A stretch of DNA of 64,000 nucleotides from Diadophis punctatus similis. Its lineage: Eukaryota; Chordata; Lepidosauria; Squamata; Dipsadidae. This document shows, in pieces, positions 45,110-56,035 of the stretch (positions within the stretch are counted from its first letter, which is position 1; each line of letters begins with the position of its first letter). The translations under genes and the position numbers were made by a program. The DNA lies in contig JALIGW010000005.1 in NCBI GenBank assembly GCA_023053685.1, forward strand, positions 51,697,742 through 51,761,741, written 5' to 3'. Below the pieces are notes generated by a model. The model made no database searches. It was not told where the DNA came from and was given only the letters and a program-made list of their open reading frames with translations.

Positions 45110-45236
45110 CATATATGTCAAACTCGTGTCGTCACAATGGTGTCACGTGATATAACGGGACTTTTTCCCCCTTCGCTAAACTGGGCGGGGCGGGGCCAGC
45201 ACGTGACGGAACTGGCCCGCGAGTTTGACAACCCTG
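45110..45236. mobile_element. hAT MITE, family 4
   Basis: Left end decayed (CATATATGTCAAACTCG), right end GAGTTTGACAACCCTG; flanks TGTTGGGA/TGTTAGAA match at 6 of 8 positions. Confidence 0.72.
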
Positions 45237-45958
45237 TGTTAGAACAAAGCAATTTGCCTTCCTCAAGATATCTTCCGTTATAACATCAAAATTCCTTGAC
45301 TTCCGGTTTTGGAGCGCTTCATCGCAGACATCCCTCGTTGGATGCCTTTCCGATCTTTGTTAAAAGCCGCCAGAACAGCTGTCTGGCGGCTTTAAAATCT
45401 CTTCCCCGGGCAAAGGGGAGAGATGAGAGCCTGACAGGAGGGGTAGAGCCCCCCCAGCGCCTTAGGAGCCATCTGCAGGGCGCGAAGGGAGAGCTCCCCA
45501 TGCAGCCTGTCTCCAGCTCCGAAGATCCGGAAACCTCTGCCTTTTGCAGAGCTAGATGGAGTGACCAGCCGCTGCTTCAAAAATGGGATTTATAACTACA
45601 TTTAAACTATAGAAGCAGACAGAGAGAAACAGGCGTGAGATGGGCAAGTACTGAAACCTCTTTTTTTCCTTTTTTTTTTCAACTCCTGGGTAAGCTTTCA
45701 CTTCGGCAAGGGAACAAAGGAAACAGAGTAACAATATGGCGATTGAGAAGTGAAAGTGACTTTCGTTTCCCCAGAGGCTTTTTTTTTTTTTTCTTTCTCT
45801 CTCTCTTATGGAAACTTTTAACTTGGAAAAATGGTTTTTTCTTTCTCTGTCTCCTAACTCTGGATTAAAGTTATAATAGAAATATTTTCAATAATAAAAG
45901 ACTATCTGATTTTTAAACTGGAAAGAACTTTAATCAGGCAACTGGCTTTCTTTCTTTT

Positions 45959-47050
45959 TTGTACTCTTTTGAAACACCAATGGCTTCAAAGTTTGGAAAG
46001 ACTGTTTTGACTAAAAGAAATGACTATTCATCTGGATATATTTCTAAAATGCAACTTAACACTGAGCTAACACCTCCACAGCTTTTGACACCTGAAAATT
46101 TATTAAATAATTTAAAGATTATGAAACATGAACTTACTTTGGAATTTAACCAGAAAATAAGTGAGATAGACCATAAGATGCAGGCTGCTTTGAAGAATAT
46201 GAATCAACAACTAAGATTTGATGTGTTAGAGGTTTGCAAAGGCTTAGCAACAAATATTGAAGTTTTGGCAGAACGTATTGAAACAAATAAACAAGCTTTG
46301 GCAACTTCGGTGAATTACATAGATAAAATCCAAAATGACATTGCAAATTTTGAAAAAGAGGTCTTAATGACTCAGTTCAGATCTATGGAAGTTGCTATAA
46401 GGATTAGAGGTTTGAAAGAAGGATTATATGAAAATTTAAAAGGCAGGATGGTTGACATATTGGATCAGGTGTCTGGAATTTCTAAAGCGGAATTGGCTAC
46501 ACAAATCGACAAAACATACAGAATCAACTCGTGGTACGCCAAACAAAAGCATCTACCAAGGGATATTGTCATATATTTTACCACAAGAGCTCTACGGAAC
46601 AGAATTATACAAGCAACGTTTAACAATAATCTTATGGTGAATGGTCAGGAACTAAAGATTTGGAAAGAAATCCCCTCTAAAATGCTTAAAGCCAGGAAAA
46701 GCTATACTTTTTTGATTGATGAATTTAAGAGATTAAATTTACAATATAAATGGGAAGCACCAGTTGGAGTAACAGTGAAATTTTCTGGAAAAAGATACCG
46801 GCTCAACACGATAAAAAAAGCTACTGAATTTTATGTCAATGTTCTAAAGGCTGATATATCCAAGATTCCAGAAGAAGGGTGTATGAAAATAAAAGAGGAG
46901 GAGGAGGGGAAGCCACCTTCGATGGATCAAAAAGAAATAGACTCAAAAATCCAAAAGGAGTGCCTGAATCAGATAGCTGGGGAAGAGGAGATGGAGGTTT
47001 GGGAGCAGACGGGAGACGACTTGACAAATTTGAATTTATTGAACTATTAA
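45959..47050 (+). CDS. L1 ORF1 protein (RNA-binding chaperone)
   Basis: 363 codons with no frame damage; the first ATG is at 45980 if the codon at 45959 is not used (GTA precedes), and the frame MASKFGKTVLTKRNDYSS starts there with a better context (CCAATGG). Residues ~40-140 form a heptad coiled coil (KIMKHELTLEFNQKISEI ...), followed by an RRM-like domain (RSMEVAIRIRGLKEGLYENL; PRDIVIYFTTRALRNRI) and the C-terminal domain (NGQELKIWKEIPSKMLKARK; VTVKFSGKRYRLNTI). This order is that of L1 ORF1p, which trimerises and binds the element's RNA. An acidic tail ends the protein. Confidence 0.88.
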   Translation: MYSFETPMASKFGKTVLTKRNDYSSGYISKMQLNTELTPPQLLTPENLLNNLKIMKHELTLEFNQKISEIDHKMQAALKNMNQQLRFDVLEVCKGLATNIEVLAERIETNKQALATSVNYIDKIQNDIANFEKEVLMTQFRSMEVAIRIRGLKEGLYENLKGRMVDILDQVSGISKAELATQIDKTYRINSWYAKQKHLPRDIVIYFTTRALRNRIIQATFNNNLMVNGQELKIWKEIPSKMLKARKSYTFLIDEFKRLNLQYKWEAPVGVTVKFSGKRYRLNTIKKATEFYVNVLKADISKIPEEGCMKIKEEEEGKPPSMDQKEIDSKIQKECLNQIAGEEEMEVWEQTGDDLTNLNLLNY

Positions 47051-47730
47051 AAGATGAACTATCAAGATACAAAATAATGTGATGTTGAAATATATTGGAT
47101 GGATAGAAACTAATATGATTGTATTTTATCTTTTCCCTATCTAATGATTACTTATGCAATATTTAGTTAAGTTTTATATAATTTTGAGGTTATTTTTAAT
47201 GTTGATAATATTAGATATATATAGTTTGTTGAAGATTTGTTTATTGTTTATTCTTCTTTTATTTTCTTTTTTTGTTTATTGAAGTTAGCGAATTAATTTA
47301 GAATAATATTATCTTATTAATATCATGATGAAATTTAATATTTGATGATTATTTATGTAACATTTAGTTAAGTTTTATCTTAGAGGTTATTTCTAATGTC
47401 AATAATATTAGTTTAAGATTTGTGTATTTTATATTTAGTTATTACTTATGTAACACTTACCTTGTATAAGATAGAGGACTGAAGGGAGGAGGTAGGAGGT
47501 TTGTTTGTTTGTAGTGTTAAAGAGTTTTCTCTTTCTTTCTTTCTTTTTTTTTATTCTCTTTCTTTTTTTTCTCTCTCTTTTTTGTATCTTTACTATTGTA
47601 TACAAATGCGATATATTAGTACTGTATAGTTTGGAGTTGAAGTTTTTTTAAAAATAGTGTTCTTTTTTTCCTTTTTCCTTTTTCTTTTTATTAACAATTT
47701 AAACTTATTATTATGCCCTGTATTATCTCT

Positions 47731-47784
47731 GGGAAGTCCGGGGGGGGGGAGGTGGGGAGGGAAGGGGGTGGGTCTGGGGGGGGG
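47731..47784 (+). other. G-rich tract in the L1 3' UTR
   Basis: Several G runs of 3-9 (for example 47740-47749, 47754-47757, 47764-47768, 47776-47784) on the coding strand, able to form a G-quadruplex. A comparable polypurine G-rich tract is a known trait of mammalian L1 3' UTRs. Confidence 0.75.
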
Positions 47785-47881
47785 AAATAAAAATGTTTGT
47801 ACTTTGGATTTAATATTTTGTTACCACTTATGTAAGTTTGTACTAATAAAACTTTTTATAAAAAAAAAAAAAATTCCTTGA

Positions 47882-48490
47882 TGGATGTCAAAGTCCAATT
47901 CTATATGCAACATTCTTGGGATTAGATACATCCTACATATAGATATTGGTATTAGAAACATCCTACATATAGAGAAAGATGAATAAATCATACAGAAATC
48001 AATTAAATGAAATACTCTACATAAAAAGTTATTACTTAGTATCTTAAAATATAAATGCTCTTTACTAAATATTTGAATTTATTTTATGTACATATCAATC
48101 TGTACTGCAAGATATTTCAATAGAATATAACAGATAGATCAGTACTGCTATGTTTTTCCAGTCTTCTTACCATTTCAGAGATTATCATATTGTATTTTAA
48201 AACAGTAAATAAAATTGCATTTACTGGGCTTTATTGATTAGTTAAAAATGAAGCAGATGGCTGCATGTTATCTATTCATCCAAATGATGGACACTGCATG
48301 ATTTTGCATATTGTGACACTGTCATAAAAAAGGTTAAACTTCATAGTTTAACTAACTAAAGTTAGTTAGTTTAGTTAGTTAGTTTAGTTAGTTTAACTAA
48401 CTAAACTAAACTATCATTGATTTTAATGATAACCAAAGTGCACACTGCACAGACTTTAAAGGACTCTATTGAAGCATATGATAAGGACAC
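47882..48490. other. Copy B intron sequence with an AACTAA palindrome
   Basis: Unique AT-rich DNA. 48340-48415 is an array of TTAGTTAGT and AACTAACTAA motifs forming a perfect fold-back, probably a microsatellite-like expansion. Confidence 0.5.
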
Positions 48491-48946
48491 TATAGGTAAT
48501 ATTCAACTTAGGGAGATGGGCGGCCTATAAGATCGAACAAATAAATAAATAAATAAACTTACAACCATTTGTTTAGTGGTGGAAATTACAACAGCACTGA
48601 AAAAGGTGAATTATGTCCAATTTTCACACCTGATCGTTGCAGTATCCCCATGGTCACATTATCAAAATTAGGTTACTTGGCAACTGACATGTATTTATGA
48701 CAATTGCACTGTGCCAGGGTCATGTGATCACTATCTGTAATCTTCCTGGGAGGTTTCCGACGGGCAAATCAATGGGGGAATCCAGCTTTATTAAATAACT
48801 GCATGATTCACTTAACAACTGCACTGATTCACTTAACTGTGGCAAAAGAAGTCATGAACTGGTGCAAAACTTACTTAACAACTACCTTGCTTAGCAACAG
48901 AAATTTTGGGTTCAATTGTTCTCATAAATTGAGGGCTACTTGTAAA
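48491..48946. mobile_element. Family 1 MITE with a 46-bp L2 tail inserted
   Basis: Family 1 ends (TAGGTAATATTCAACTTA left, GAGGGCTACTTGTA right). At 48511-48556 it holds 'gggagatgggcggcctataa' plus an (AAAT)n tail, the 3' tip of an L2-type LINE, bracketed by AACTTA. Confidence 0.78.
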
Positions 48947-49030
48947 AGACAGAAAAATGTGGAGGACAGATGCATTGATGATTCACAAAGACAATATTTC
49001 CAATTTTAAAAGTAGTTAAATTTTACTTAC

Positions 49031-49064
49031 ATTCCATTTTTCTTTATTATGTGTTCAAGTCGTT
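49031..49064 (-). CDS. PLSCR copy B, start-codon exon
   Basis: Short exon with acceptor TTTTTTTTCCAG and donor GTAAGTAAAA. It reads ...AAAAATGGAAT, giving ATG GAA T (start at 49037) in a strong context and leaving phase 1. Joined to 44370 (CT AAA CAA CCC) it yields MESKQPPP. The same arrangement is seen in copy A at 9117-9146. Confidence 0.68.
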
Positions 49065-49413
49065 CTGGAAAAAAAATACAAGATGCCTCCAAGAACCAGT
49101 AGCAAAATCAAATGTTATATTTGGCAAGACCTTTTGTAATTATGGCTGATTCCAGTCAGATGGCTTTTTACCTTATTTAGCAGTACTGAGCTGTCTTTTA
49201 AAAAAAAAGCATTGGGACAAAGTACTTCTGAACTTGCACAAATACAACATTGCACTGCCATGCCTTAAAGCAGCCACTTTTTAAAACTTCTGAAAAGAAT
49301 ATGCAGCTGCTTTAATTCTGTGTTTGTGTAAGCTCCAACTCACTTCCTCAAGGTCATTTTTGCGAATGCACAGAGCTATTCTTCAATTTTGGTTCATAGA
49401 CCATGAAGTAGAA

Positions 49414-49645
49414 GAGCCGAGATGGCGCAGTGGTTAAATGCAGCACTGCAGGCTACTGCTAGTTCAGCAGTTCAGCTGTTCGAATCTCACCGACTCAAGG
49501 TTGACTCAGCCTTCCATCCTTCTGAGGTGGGTAAAATGAGGACCCAGATTGTTGGGGGCAATATGCTGAACTCTGTAAACCGCTTAGAGAGGGCTGTAAA
49601 GCACTATGAAGCGGTATATAAGTCTAAGTGCTATTGCTATTGCTA
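49414..49645 (+). repeat. tRNA-derived SINE, family 1, full length
   Basis: Head GAGCCGAGATGGCGCAGTGG contains the Pol III A box; the B box is GTTCGAATC near 49478; the tail is CTATTGCTATTGCTA. Body TATTGTTGGGGGCAATATGC is shared with the other copies. Flanked by AAGTA. Confidence 0.88.
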
Positions 49646-50483
49646 AGTATAAACATGCCAATTTTCTACATTATAAGGAGCACTACATTTTCCCCATGTT
49701 TATACTCCACCAATTTCTAACCACAATAATAGTAGATCATGCTATATTATAATTTTCCAGTTTTATAAATCCACACACATTGTCTGGATTTGCATATTGA
49801 TTTTCGAACATCAGTGGCTAAATTCTTACAACTACAGACAAAAAAAACCCCAGTCAAATAAAAAGTCAAAATTGTAACTTAGTAGAATGCTTTGGCAATG
49901 GTAACTCATGCTTGGATCATTACTCATTGACATAACGTGTAACTTGCTCTCCATGGGAAAGTCTCTGAAGCCAATCCAAAGATCTAATTTGGGTCGTAAG
50001 TGGCCCTTTTTTCATTCATTTACTTCTCACATAAGATTATATTTGGAAAAAAAGAATTAGTAGCATTCCTTGGTGGAAGGGGATGGAGTTGATAATCCAG
50101 CATTAATTTGTATGAAGAAGTGTCATGCACTTTTCCTAGAATTTTGCAAATATCTTCCAAGTGAAATTAATGAGGGATTTAATCATGAAACTTTCACCAA
50201 GGGATCTGACCTGAAGGTGTCACTGGGCTCTTGGATCAGTGGAAATGATAATTTTCCTCTGGCATATTTTTCCCTAGGTGGAAGGCACTGTATTCCTAAT
50301 TTCTTTATATAAATTTGAAAGGGGTTGAAGATTTTATTGTGAATTAAAAATTTCTAGACATCAGCTCTCATAGTCACTAACATTGAATTTTAATCATCAT
50401 TCAGCTAAGATTAATCTCTGTTTCATAGTGGAGTACCAACAATGAAAGACCAATGCTGTGAGATAAGGAAGTGGCATAAGATA
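49646..50483. other. Copy B 5' intron, nothing recognised
   Basis: AT-rich DNA; a chance 80-codon frame at 50070-50312 has no recognisable domain. Confidence 0.45.
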
Positions 50484-50690
50484 ACAATAGCAATAACAAT
50501 AGCATTTAGATTTACATATCGCTTCATAGTGCTTTTCAGCCATGTCTAAGCAGTTTACAGAGTCAGCATTTTGCCCCCAACAAATTAGATCTTTGTTTTA
50601 CTGTCCTCAGAAGAATGGAAGGCTGAGTCAACCTTGAGCCGGTCAGGATTAAACTCCTGGCTGTGGACAGTGTTAGCCTGCAATATTGCA
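50484..50690 (-). repeat. tRNA-derived SINE, family 1, partial
   Basis: Minus-strand copy: CAATAGCATTTAGA..., TTGCCCCCAACAA, GGAAGGCTGAGTCAACC; the tRNA head is decayed. Confidence 0.78.
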
Positions 50691-51243
50691 TTCTAAGATT
50701 CAGTGCTGATTAATTCTATATTCTTCTTTGAAAGGTTTTGATGAACTCAACTTAAACTATCTCATATGAATGGTCTGTGGGAACTACACAAAGTGGAGTT
50801 GACTATATTTTCAAATACACAGTTTAACTGATAGAAAGGCAGACTCACCTATTACTTCAACATGCCTCTAGCAGGAGTGTAAACAAGTCCAAAATTTCCT
50901 GAGTTTTTTCCCCACAGGCTAAATGCAAATTCTACATATCATCAATGACCATAGTTAAAGCAATGTTGTAGATTTAAATAGCAGCAACAAAAAAGTATAG
51001 ATCTTAAGAAGTAAATCCAAATGTGATTACCAGACAAGGCCTTTATTATGTTTCTTAATTAAAATTTAAAAATGCAGTTGGTCCTAAAGTATTGATTCTA
51101 AAAAATGGGGTGGGAAAATCTATTCCCAGTGGACAACTTTCTAGATAACATAACTTTTAGACTGCATTCTCCCATGCATTAAAGTGGAAGAGACCTCCTA
51201 AGCCTTCATGCTGTCATACTCACCTTATTTTAGTAAGACAGTG
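50691..51243. other. Copy B 5' intron, nothing recognised
   Basis: No exon or repeat seen. Confidence 0.45.
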
Positions 51244-51624
51244 CAGGTAGTCCTCAACGTACCATCCCAATTGAGTCCAAAATTTCTGTGGCTGAGCAAG
51301 GCAGCTGTTAAGTGAGTTTTGCCCCATTGTACAACCTTTCTTGCCACAGCTGTTAAGTAAATCACTGCAGTTGTTAAGTTAGTAACGTGGTTGTTAAGTG
51401 AATCTGGCTTCCCCATTGACTTTGCTTATCAGAAGGTTGGAAAGGGGGATTACATGACCCCGGGACACTGCAAACGTCATAAATATGAACCAGTTGTCAG
51501 GCACCCATATGTAAATCACATGACTATAGGGATGCTGCAATGGTCATAAGTCCACATTTTCAGTGCCGCTGTAACTTTGAATGGTCACTAAATGAACTGT
51601 TGTAAGTTGAGGACCACCTGTATT
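51244..51624. mobile_element. Family 1 (Tigger-like) MITE
   Basis: GCAGGTAGTCCTCAACGTAC ... GTAAGTTGAGGACCACCTGTA; one of the better kept copies. Confidence 0.82.
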
Positions 51625-51824
51625 TAGAAATGTCCATTCTTTTCGTTATGTAAACACCTCCTGCTCAATTTCAAACTCCTCCATGCTTCATTAGGAGGAC
51701 ATTGAGAGAATAAGAAGTTATCCTGTCCCTTCAGTATTATTCTATTTCAGTCTACATTTCTCTTCTACACAGTTTCCCCTTTAACATCTCTCTTCAGTTT
51801 TGCCAATAAAGCTTTGGACTAACC

Positions 51825-52305
51825 CAGGGGTCTGCAACCTTAAACACTCAAAGAGCCATTTGGACCCATTTCCCACAGAAAACACCGGGAGCCACAAAAC
51901 TTGGGTGGGCGTGGCCAACTCAATGTCACTCACTCCCACCCAGTCACATGACCCCCCTAGCCACGCCTACCCAGACAGTCATTAGGGCAGACAACTGGTT
52001 GTTAAAAAACACCGGGAGCCACAAAACCCTTTGACCCCCCTCTCTTTCCCTCCCTCTCTCTGTATAGCTCTCTCACTCTCCCCACCTCTCTCCCCCCTTT
52101 CTGTATCTGTGTGTGTGTGTGTGTGTGTTTGTGTGTCCCTCTCATCCCCCGCCGTTACCCTTACCTTCTCAGGCAAGGCAAGGAGTGACTGGGAGGGGAG
52201 GGCGAGGGGCAGGGCCAGTCAGTGATGGGATCACCCGACAGGGAGCCACAGCAGAGAGCCCAAAGAGCCGCATGCGGTTCCGGAGCCGCAGGTTGCAGAC
52301 CCCTG
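51825..52305. mobile_element. hAT MITE, family 6
   Basis: CAGGGGTCTGCAACCTTAAA ... CGCAGGTTGCAGACCCCTG with perfect duplication GACTAACC (51817-51824, 52306-52313). It contains a duplicated ACACCGGGAGCCACAAAAC block and a GT microsatellite (52107-52136). Confidence 0.88.
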
Positions 52306-52313
52306 GACTAACC

Positions 52314-53469
52314 CAATAAGAGTTAAGACTAGCATTAAAGGGCAATTCTGATACACTTCTGGCACAAAGCTGTCAGTGGGTTACAAATGGGTCATGTGGC
52401 AAGAATAATAGGCAGTAATTCTTCAAAAGTGGAAGGCATCTGCTATTAGATGTTTTCAATGATTCCTTTCCCAGGACGGGGTTTTTGGAAGCACTAGAAC
52501 TAAAACTCCCAGCCAAATTAGAAATGAACCAGATTGTCCATAAGAACTCATACAGCAATTTTGCAGAACATGCAAGGTTTAAATGTTGCTAGCTAGTTTT
52601 GTACCTCAGGTTTCATATAATCCCTTTCAGGTTCAATGCATTGTTCAATAGAGTTAATTCAGTAAACCAAGTGTGGCTAACCATACAAAGGCATGGTGAA
52701 AAATTAAGAAAGAATGCTATCCAGCACGTAGATGCTACTCAAAACACCAAGAAAGAATAATTTCTTAAAGACTTCAGTTATGAGTCAACAAAAGAACAGT
52801 GAAAAGGTTTTCAGTCTGCAACAGCTACTCTTAATAGTGTAAGGCTAAGTAAAGTTTTGATGATCATGTACTGTAGGTTTTTTTGGGTGGGTGGGTGGGT
52901 GGGAGAGAAAGACCTTCTGAATATTTTACACCAAAACTACATAAAGTTGACCGTTGTCCACTTGGCATTAGTTTTCTAAGACCTGTAATCCAAGACATCC
53001 AGAGGCACTAGCTGCCTCTCCTTCACTCAGTTTTATCAGTTTAGTATCCTAAAAAGTTCTAGCCCTAAGGAAAATCAATACAAAAGCTAATAATTCAGTG
53101 TCATTTATAAGGCAAGCAAAACATGAAGTTATAGTTTATTAGTCTGCACATCCCATTGCAAAAATACAAGGGAAAATTGTGTTTAATTTATTCCATGTAT
53201 TGCACTAACCTGAGATGCATAAAAGGATGCCACCACCCTATCCCCAAAAAGCAGCAACTCCTTCCCTAATCCGTTCACGATAATTACAAAAGGTGGAACT
53301 GAGGCTGCGCAGATCAAATACAGACCAATTATTTTTTTTCCTTCACGAAGTTCCCCACTAGGCAACGTTTACTTTCTCTTCTCAAAACAGCATGCCTCCG
53401 ATAAAACCCCACCCTGAGCTTAGAGTTTAAGAGCCAACGATTTCGGACACCCTGTTGCATTAAAATATT
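52314..53469. other. Copy B 5' intron, nothing recognised
   Basis: Unique sequence; contains a (GGGT)n run at 52884-52904. Confidence 0.45.
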
Positions 53470-53613
53470 AGCACTAGGAGTAAGATGTATATACTGCTTC
53501 GCGGTGCTTTTACAGTCCTCTCTAACTGGTTTACAGAGTCAGCATATTGCCCCCAACAATCTGGGTCCTCATTTTATCGACCTTGGAAGGATGGAAGGCT
53601 GAGTCAACCTGAG
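53470..53613 (-). repeat. tRNA-derived SINE, family 1, 3' part
   Basis: Minus-strand 3' half only, TTGCCCCCAACAATCTGGGT and GGAAGGATGGAAGGCTGAGT are clear. Confidence 0.78.
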
Positions 53614-53888
53614 TCAGACAGAACTATAATAGTAAACGGGACACTAATAAACGTCAGTACTACTGCTGCTTCCTCTCGTTCCGGAGAGGAAGAAGCGCCT
53701 GGAATTCCGCATCTTAGAGGAAGAAACCGACTTAATTAGTCTTGCCAGCTAAGCTAAGCTATTTTCCCGTTTCCTTTTCGATATAATGATTATGTGTGCC
53801 CGAGAAGTCAGAAAGGAAGCAAGTGAAAATCCAGTTTACAGGATGAGATAGTTTTGGCCACAGGTATTCAGGGGAAGGAGATCCTTAC

Positions 53889-53980
53889 CTTGGGGATTCC
53901 GGCTTGACTTCGGCTTTGTTTCTTTACAGTTTAAAATGCTACACTGTACGAGAGACTGCAACCGCTTTTATTTTTTGCGA
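53889..53980 (-). promoter_or_regulatory. Candidate promoter and first (5' UTR) exon of PLSCR copy B
   Basis: On the minus strand a TATA-like AAAATAAAAGC (near 53970) is followed about 30 bp on by a likely start region, then GAATCCCCAAG and donor GTAAGGAT ending the exon at 53889. The position, between the copy C stop (56195) and the copy B start-codon exon (49037), is where the tandem arrangement predicts it. The exact transcription start is not visible. Confidence 0.5.
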
Positions 53981-54078
53981 ATGCAGAGCAAGGAGGGGCA
54001 AAGAAAGGGCAAGGACCAAGAAACCATGTCTGAAAGGGCGGAAAGATAAGTGAACACAGCGCTGGATTCCGGCTAAGA

Positions 54079-54170
54079 CAGGGCTCTGCAACCCTTGGCT
54101 CTGGAGCCGCATGTGGCTCTTTCATCCCTCTGCTGCAGCTCCCTGTCACTCAAAATATACCTCACAACCG
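54079..54170. mobile_element. Truncated relative of the family 6 hAT MITE
   Basis: Starts CAGGGCTCTGCAACCC and shares GAGCCGCA with the ends of 51825-52305; the right end is not identified. Confidence 0.4.
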
Positions 54171-54360
54171 CCAATGTGCGATACCCACCGGCACATGATT
54201 TATTGAGTTTTCAACCCGTCTTTTTTTTCGGAGTTCAAAATGTTTTTGTTGCATGGAGAAATAAAAATTTGTTTTCTCTGTAGTAGTTCATTGATTTCAT
54301 AAATGCAACACACTACAGTTTTGTATAACCATTATACAGAAAAAAAAAGATTTTGAGACT

Positions 54361-54802
54361 CTAGAAAGAGTGCAGACAAGATTAGGGGACTGGAGGATAA
54401 AACATACAATGAATTGTTGCAGGAATTGGATACTGTATGTCTACTCTAACAAAGAGAAGGACTAGGAGTGACTTGATAGCAGTCTTCTAATATTTAAGGG
54501 GTTGCTATAGCAAGGAGAGGGTTAATCTATTCTCCAAAGCACCTGAGGGACAGACAAGGTAACAGTTGAAAACCTATCAAAGAGAGAAGCAACCTAGAAC
54601 TAACGAGAAATTTCAAGACACTGAGAACAATTGATCAATGGAACAGCTTGCCTCTGGAAGTTGTGGGTGCTCCATCACTAGAGGTATTAAAGAAGAGATT
54701 GGACAGTCATTTCTCCAGAACAGTATAGGGTCTCCTGCTTGAGCAGGCAGTTGGGCTAGAGGACCCCCAGGGTCCCTTCTGACTCTATTATACTGTTACT
54801 CT
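54361..54802 (+). mobile_element. CR1 LINE 3' end
   Basis: Non-coding terminal part of an amniote CR1: TTAGGGGACTGGAGGATAAA, then GGAACAGCTTGCCTCTGGAA, AGGACCCCCAGGGTCCCTTC and a TCTATTATACTG end. 5' truncated, as usual for CR1. Confidence 0.85.
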
Positions 54803-54976
54803 AAGTATGGGTTAAATTTATCAATGTTTACTTTATTAAAATTAACATGGATACATTCATAGAATATTTATTATCATGTAAAAACAGCAATGTTAAATCC
54901 ATTACATACTAACAAAAATAAAATATTTTCCAAGTTTCCTTGAACTACACTTTATGAAACAGAGTAATCTGGGATT

Positions 54977-55204
54977 GGAGCCGGGATGGTGCAGTGGTTA
55001 AATGCAGCACTGCAGATTACTGCTAGTTCAGCAGTTCAGCTGTTCGAATCTCACCGGCTCAAGGTTGACTCAGCCTTCCATCCTTCTGAGGTCGGTAAAA
55101 TGAGGACCCAGATTGTTGGGGGCAATATGCTGAACTCTGTAAACCGCTTAGAGAGGGCTGTAAAGCACTATGAAGCGGTATATAAGTCTAAGTGCTATTG
55201 CTAT
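54977..55204 (+). repeat. tRNA-derived SINE, family 1, full length
   Basis: GGAGCCGGGATGGTGCAGTG head, B box GTTCGAATC, TATTGTTGGGGGCAATATGC body and a shortened CTATTGCTAT tail. Confidence 0.87.
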
Positions 55205-55878
55205 CTAGGTCTAAGAAGTCTGAATTTGAAAATTACATTAATGGTATCCAGTACTCAAGTATGATCATGTTTACCCTTTATTGATATCAGATGAAGAAAG
55301 CACAGGTTTGGTGTAATTTTTAAAAAAATTGTTAGAATGTATCATAATCCTATAACAAGAATCAGGGTAGGAAACATTAAAAGAATTAGGAAGAGAGCAT
55401 TCAAAAAGTACAGTACATTCATATTATTACAATACTGTACTATAGTCATAATCCAACATTGTGGCATTCAACTATTTGCAAAATAGTTGTAAAAATGTAA
55501 AAAACAGTTGTACAAATTATATTCTTCCTGGTACACTATTTTTATTTCTGCACACATAGGATAAAAATGTATACACAACCTGTTCAGTCTTACAGACACT
55601 ATCAGATTCAATGTGTATTGTAATGGAAAATGTGATCGATCTTAAGAAATACTCAAAATACAAAAACCTTATTTTAAAAATTCACTTTATATATTCACTA
55701 TGTACAAAATATAAATTTTATTATTACTTCAAGTTATAGTACAAAGTATAACATTCATATTAACACTATTTGAAATAATGTTGAGGATACATGGCAAGAT
55801 CTCACTTTTAATATAAATATGTATAATCACTTCAATGTGTCACTATATGTAATTATTAATTCTAAAATAGCCTTCATA
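55205..55878. other. Intergenic between copy C and copy B, nothing recognised
   Basis: AT-rich sequence downstream of the copy C stop codon; minus-strand polyadenylation site of copy C should lie between here and 56194 but is not certain (an ATTAAA variant is at 56103-56108). Confidence 0.4.
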
Positions 55879-55886
55879 ATTTAGAA

Positions 55887-56035
55887 CAGAGGTCTTCAAA
55901 CTTGGCAACTTTAAGACTTATGGACTTCAACTCCCAGAATTCTCCAGCCAGCATAGCCAGCCAGACCTCTGTTCTAAATTATTATAAAGTCTTGAAGTCC
56001 ACAAGTCTTAAAGTTGCCAAGTTTGGGGACCCCTG
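55887..56035. mobile_element. Palindromic hAT MITE, family 2, rearranged
   Basis: CAGAGGTCTTCAAACTTGGC ... AGTTTGGGGACCCCTG with perfect duplication ATTTAGAA (55879-55886, 56036-56043). Its middle (55963-55982) is the exact reverse complement of the left border including flanking DNA (55876-55895). Confidence 0.85.

Larger units (their letters stand above)
45300..47869 (+). mobile_element. L1-type element with ORF1 only (HAL1-like)
   Basis: A 2570-bp insertion with perfect 12-bp duplication AAAATTCCTTGA (45288-45299 and 47870-47881) and a poly(A) end. Layout: GC-rich 5' UTR (45300-45958), intact ORF1 (45959-47050), AT-rich 3' UTR with a G-rich tract (47731-47784), AATAAA signal near 47845 and A-tail. 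ORF2, which encodes endonuclease and RT, is absent. Both ends look complete, so this is not a 5' truncation. Such ORF1-only L1 derivatives are known in mammals as HAL1; a squamate example must have been copied by an ORF2 protein in trans. Confidence 0.85.

Noticed and set aside
48340..48415. Possible CRISPR-like or regulatory repeat array
   Set aside because: Simple TTAGT/AACTA low-complexity repeats without spacers, in a vertebrate genome.
49414..49645. tRNA gene
   Set aside because: A and B boxes are present, but the sequence continues into a SINE body repeated several times in the window and cannot fold as a normal tRNA.
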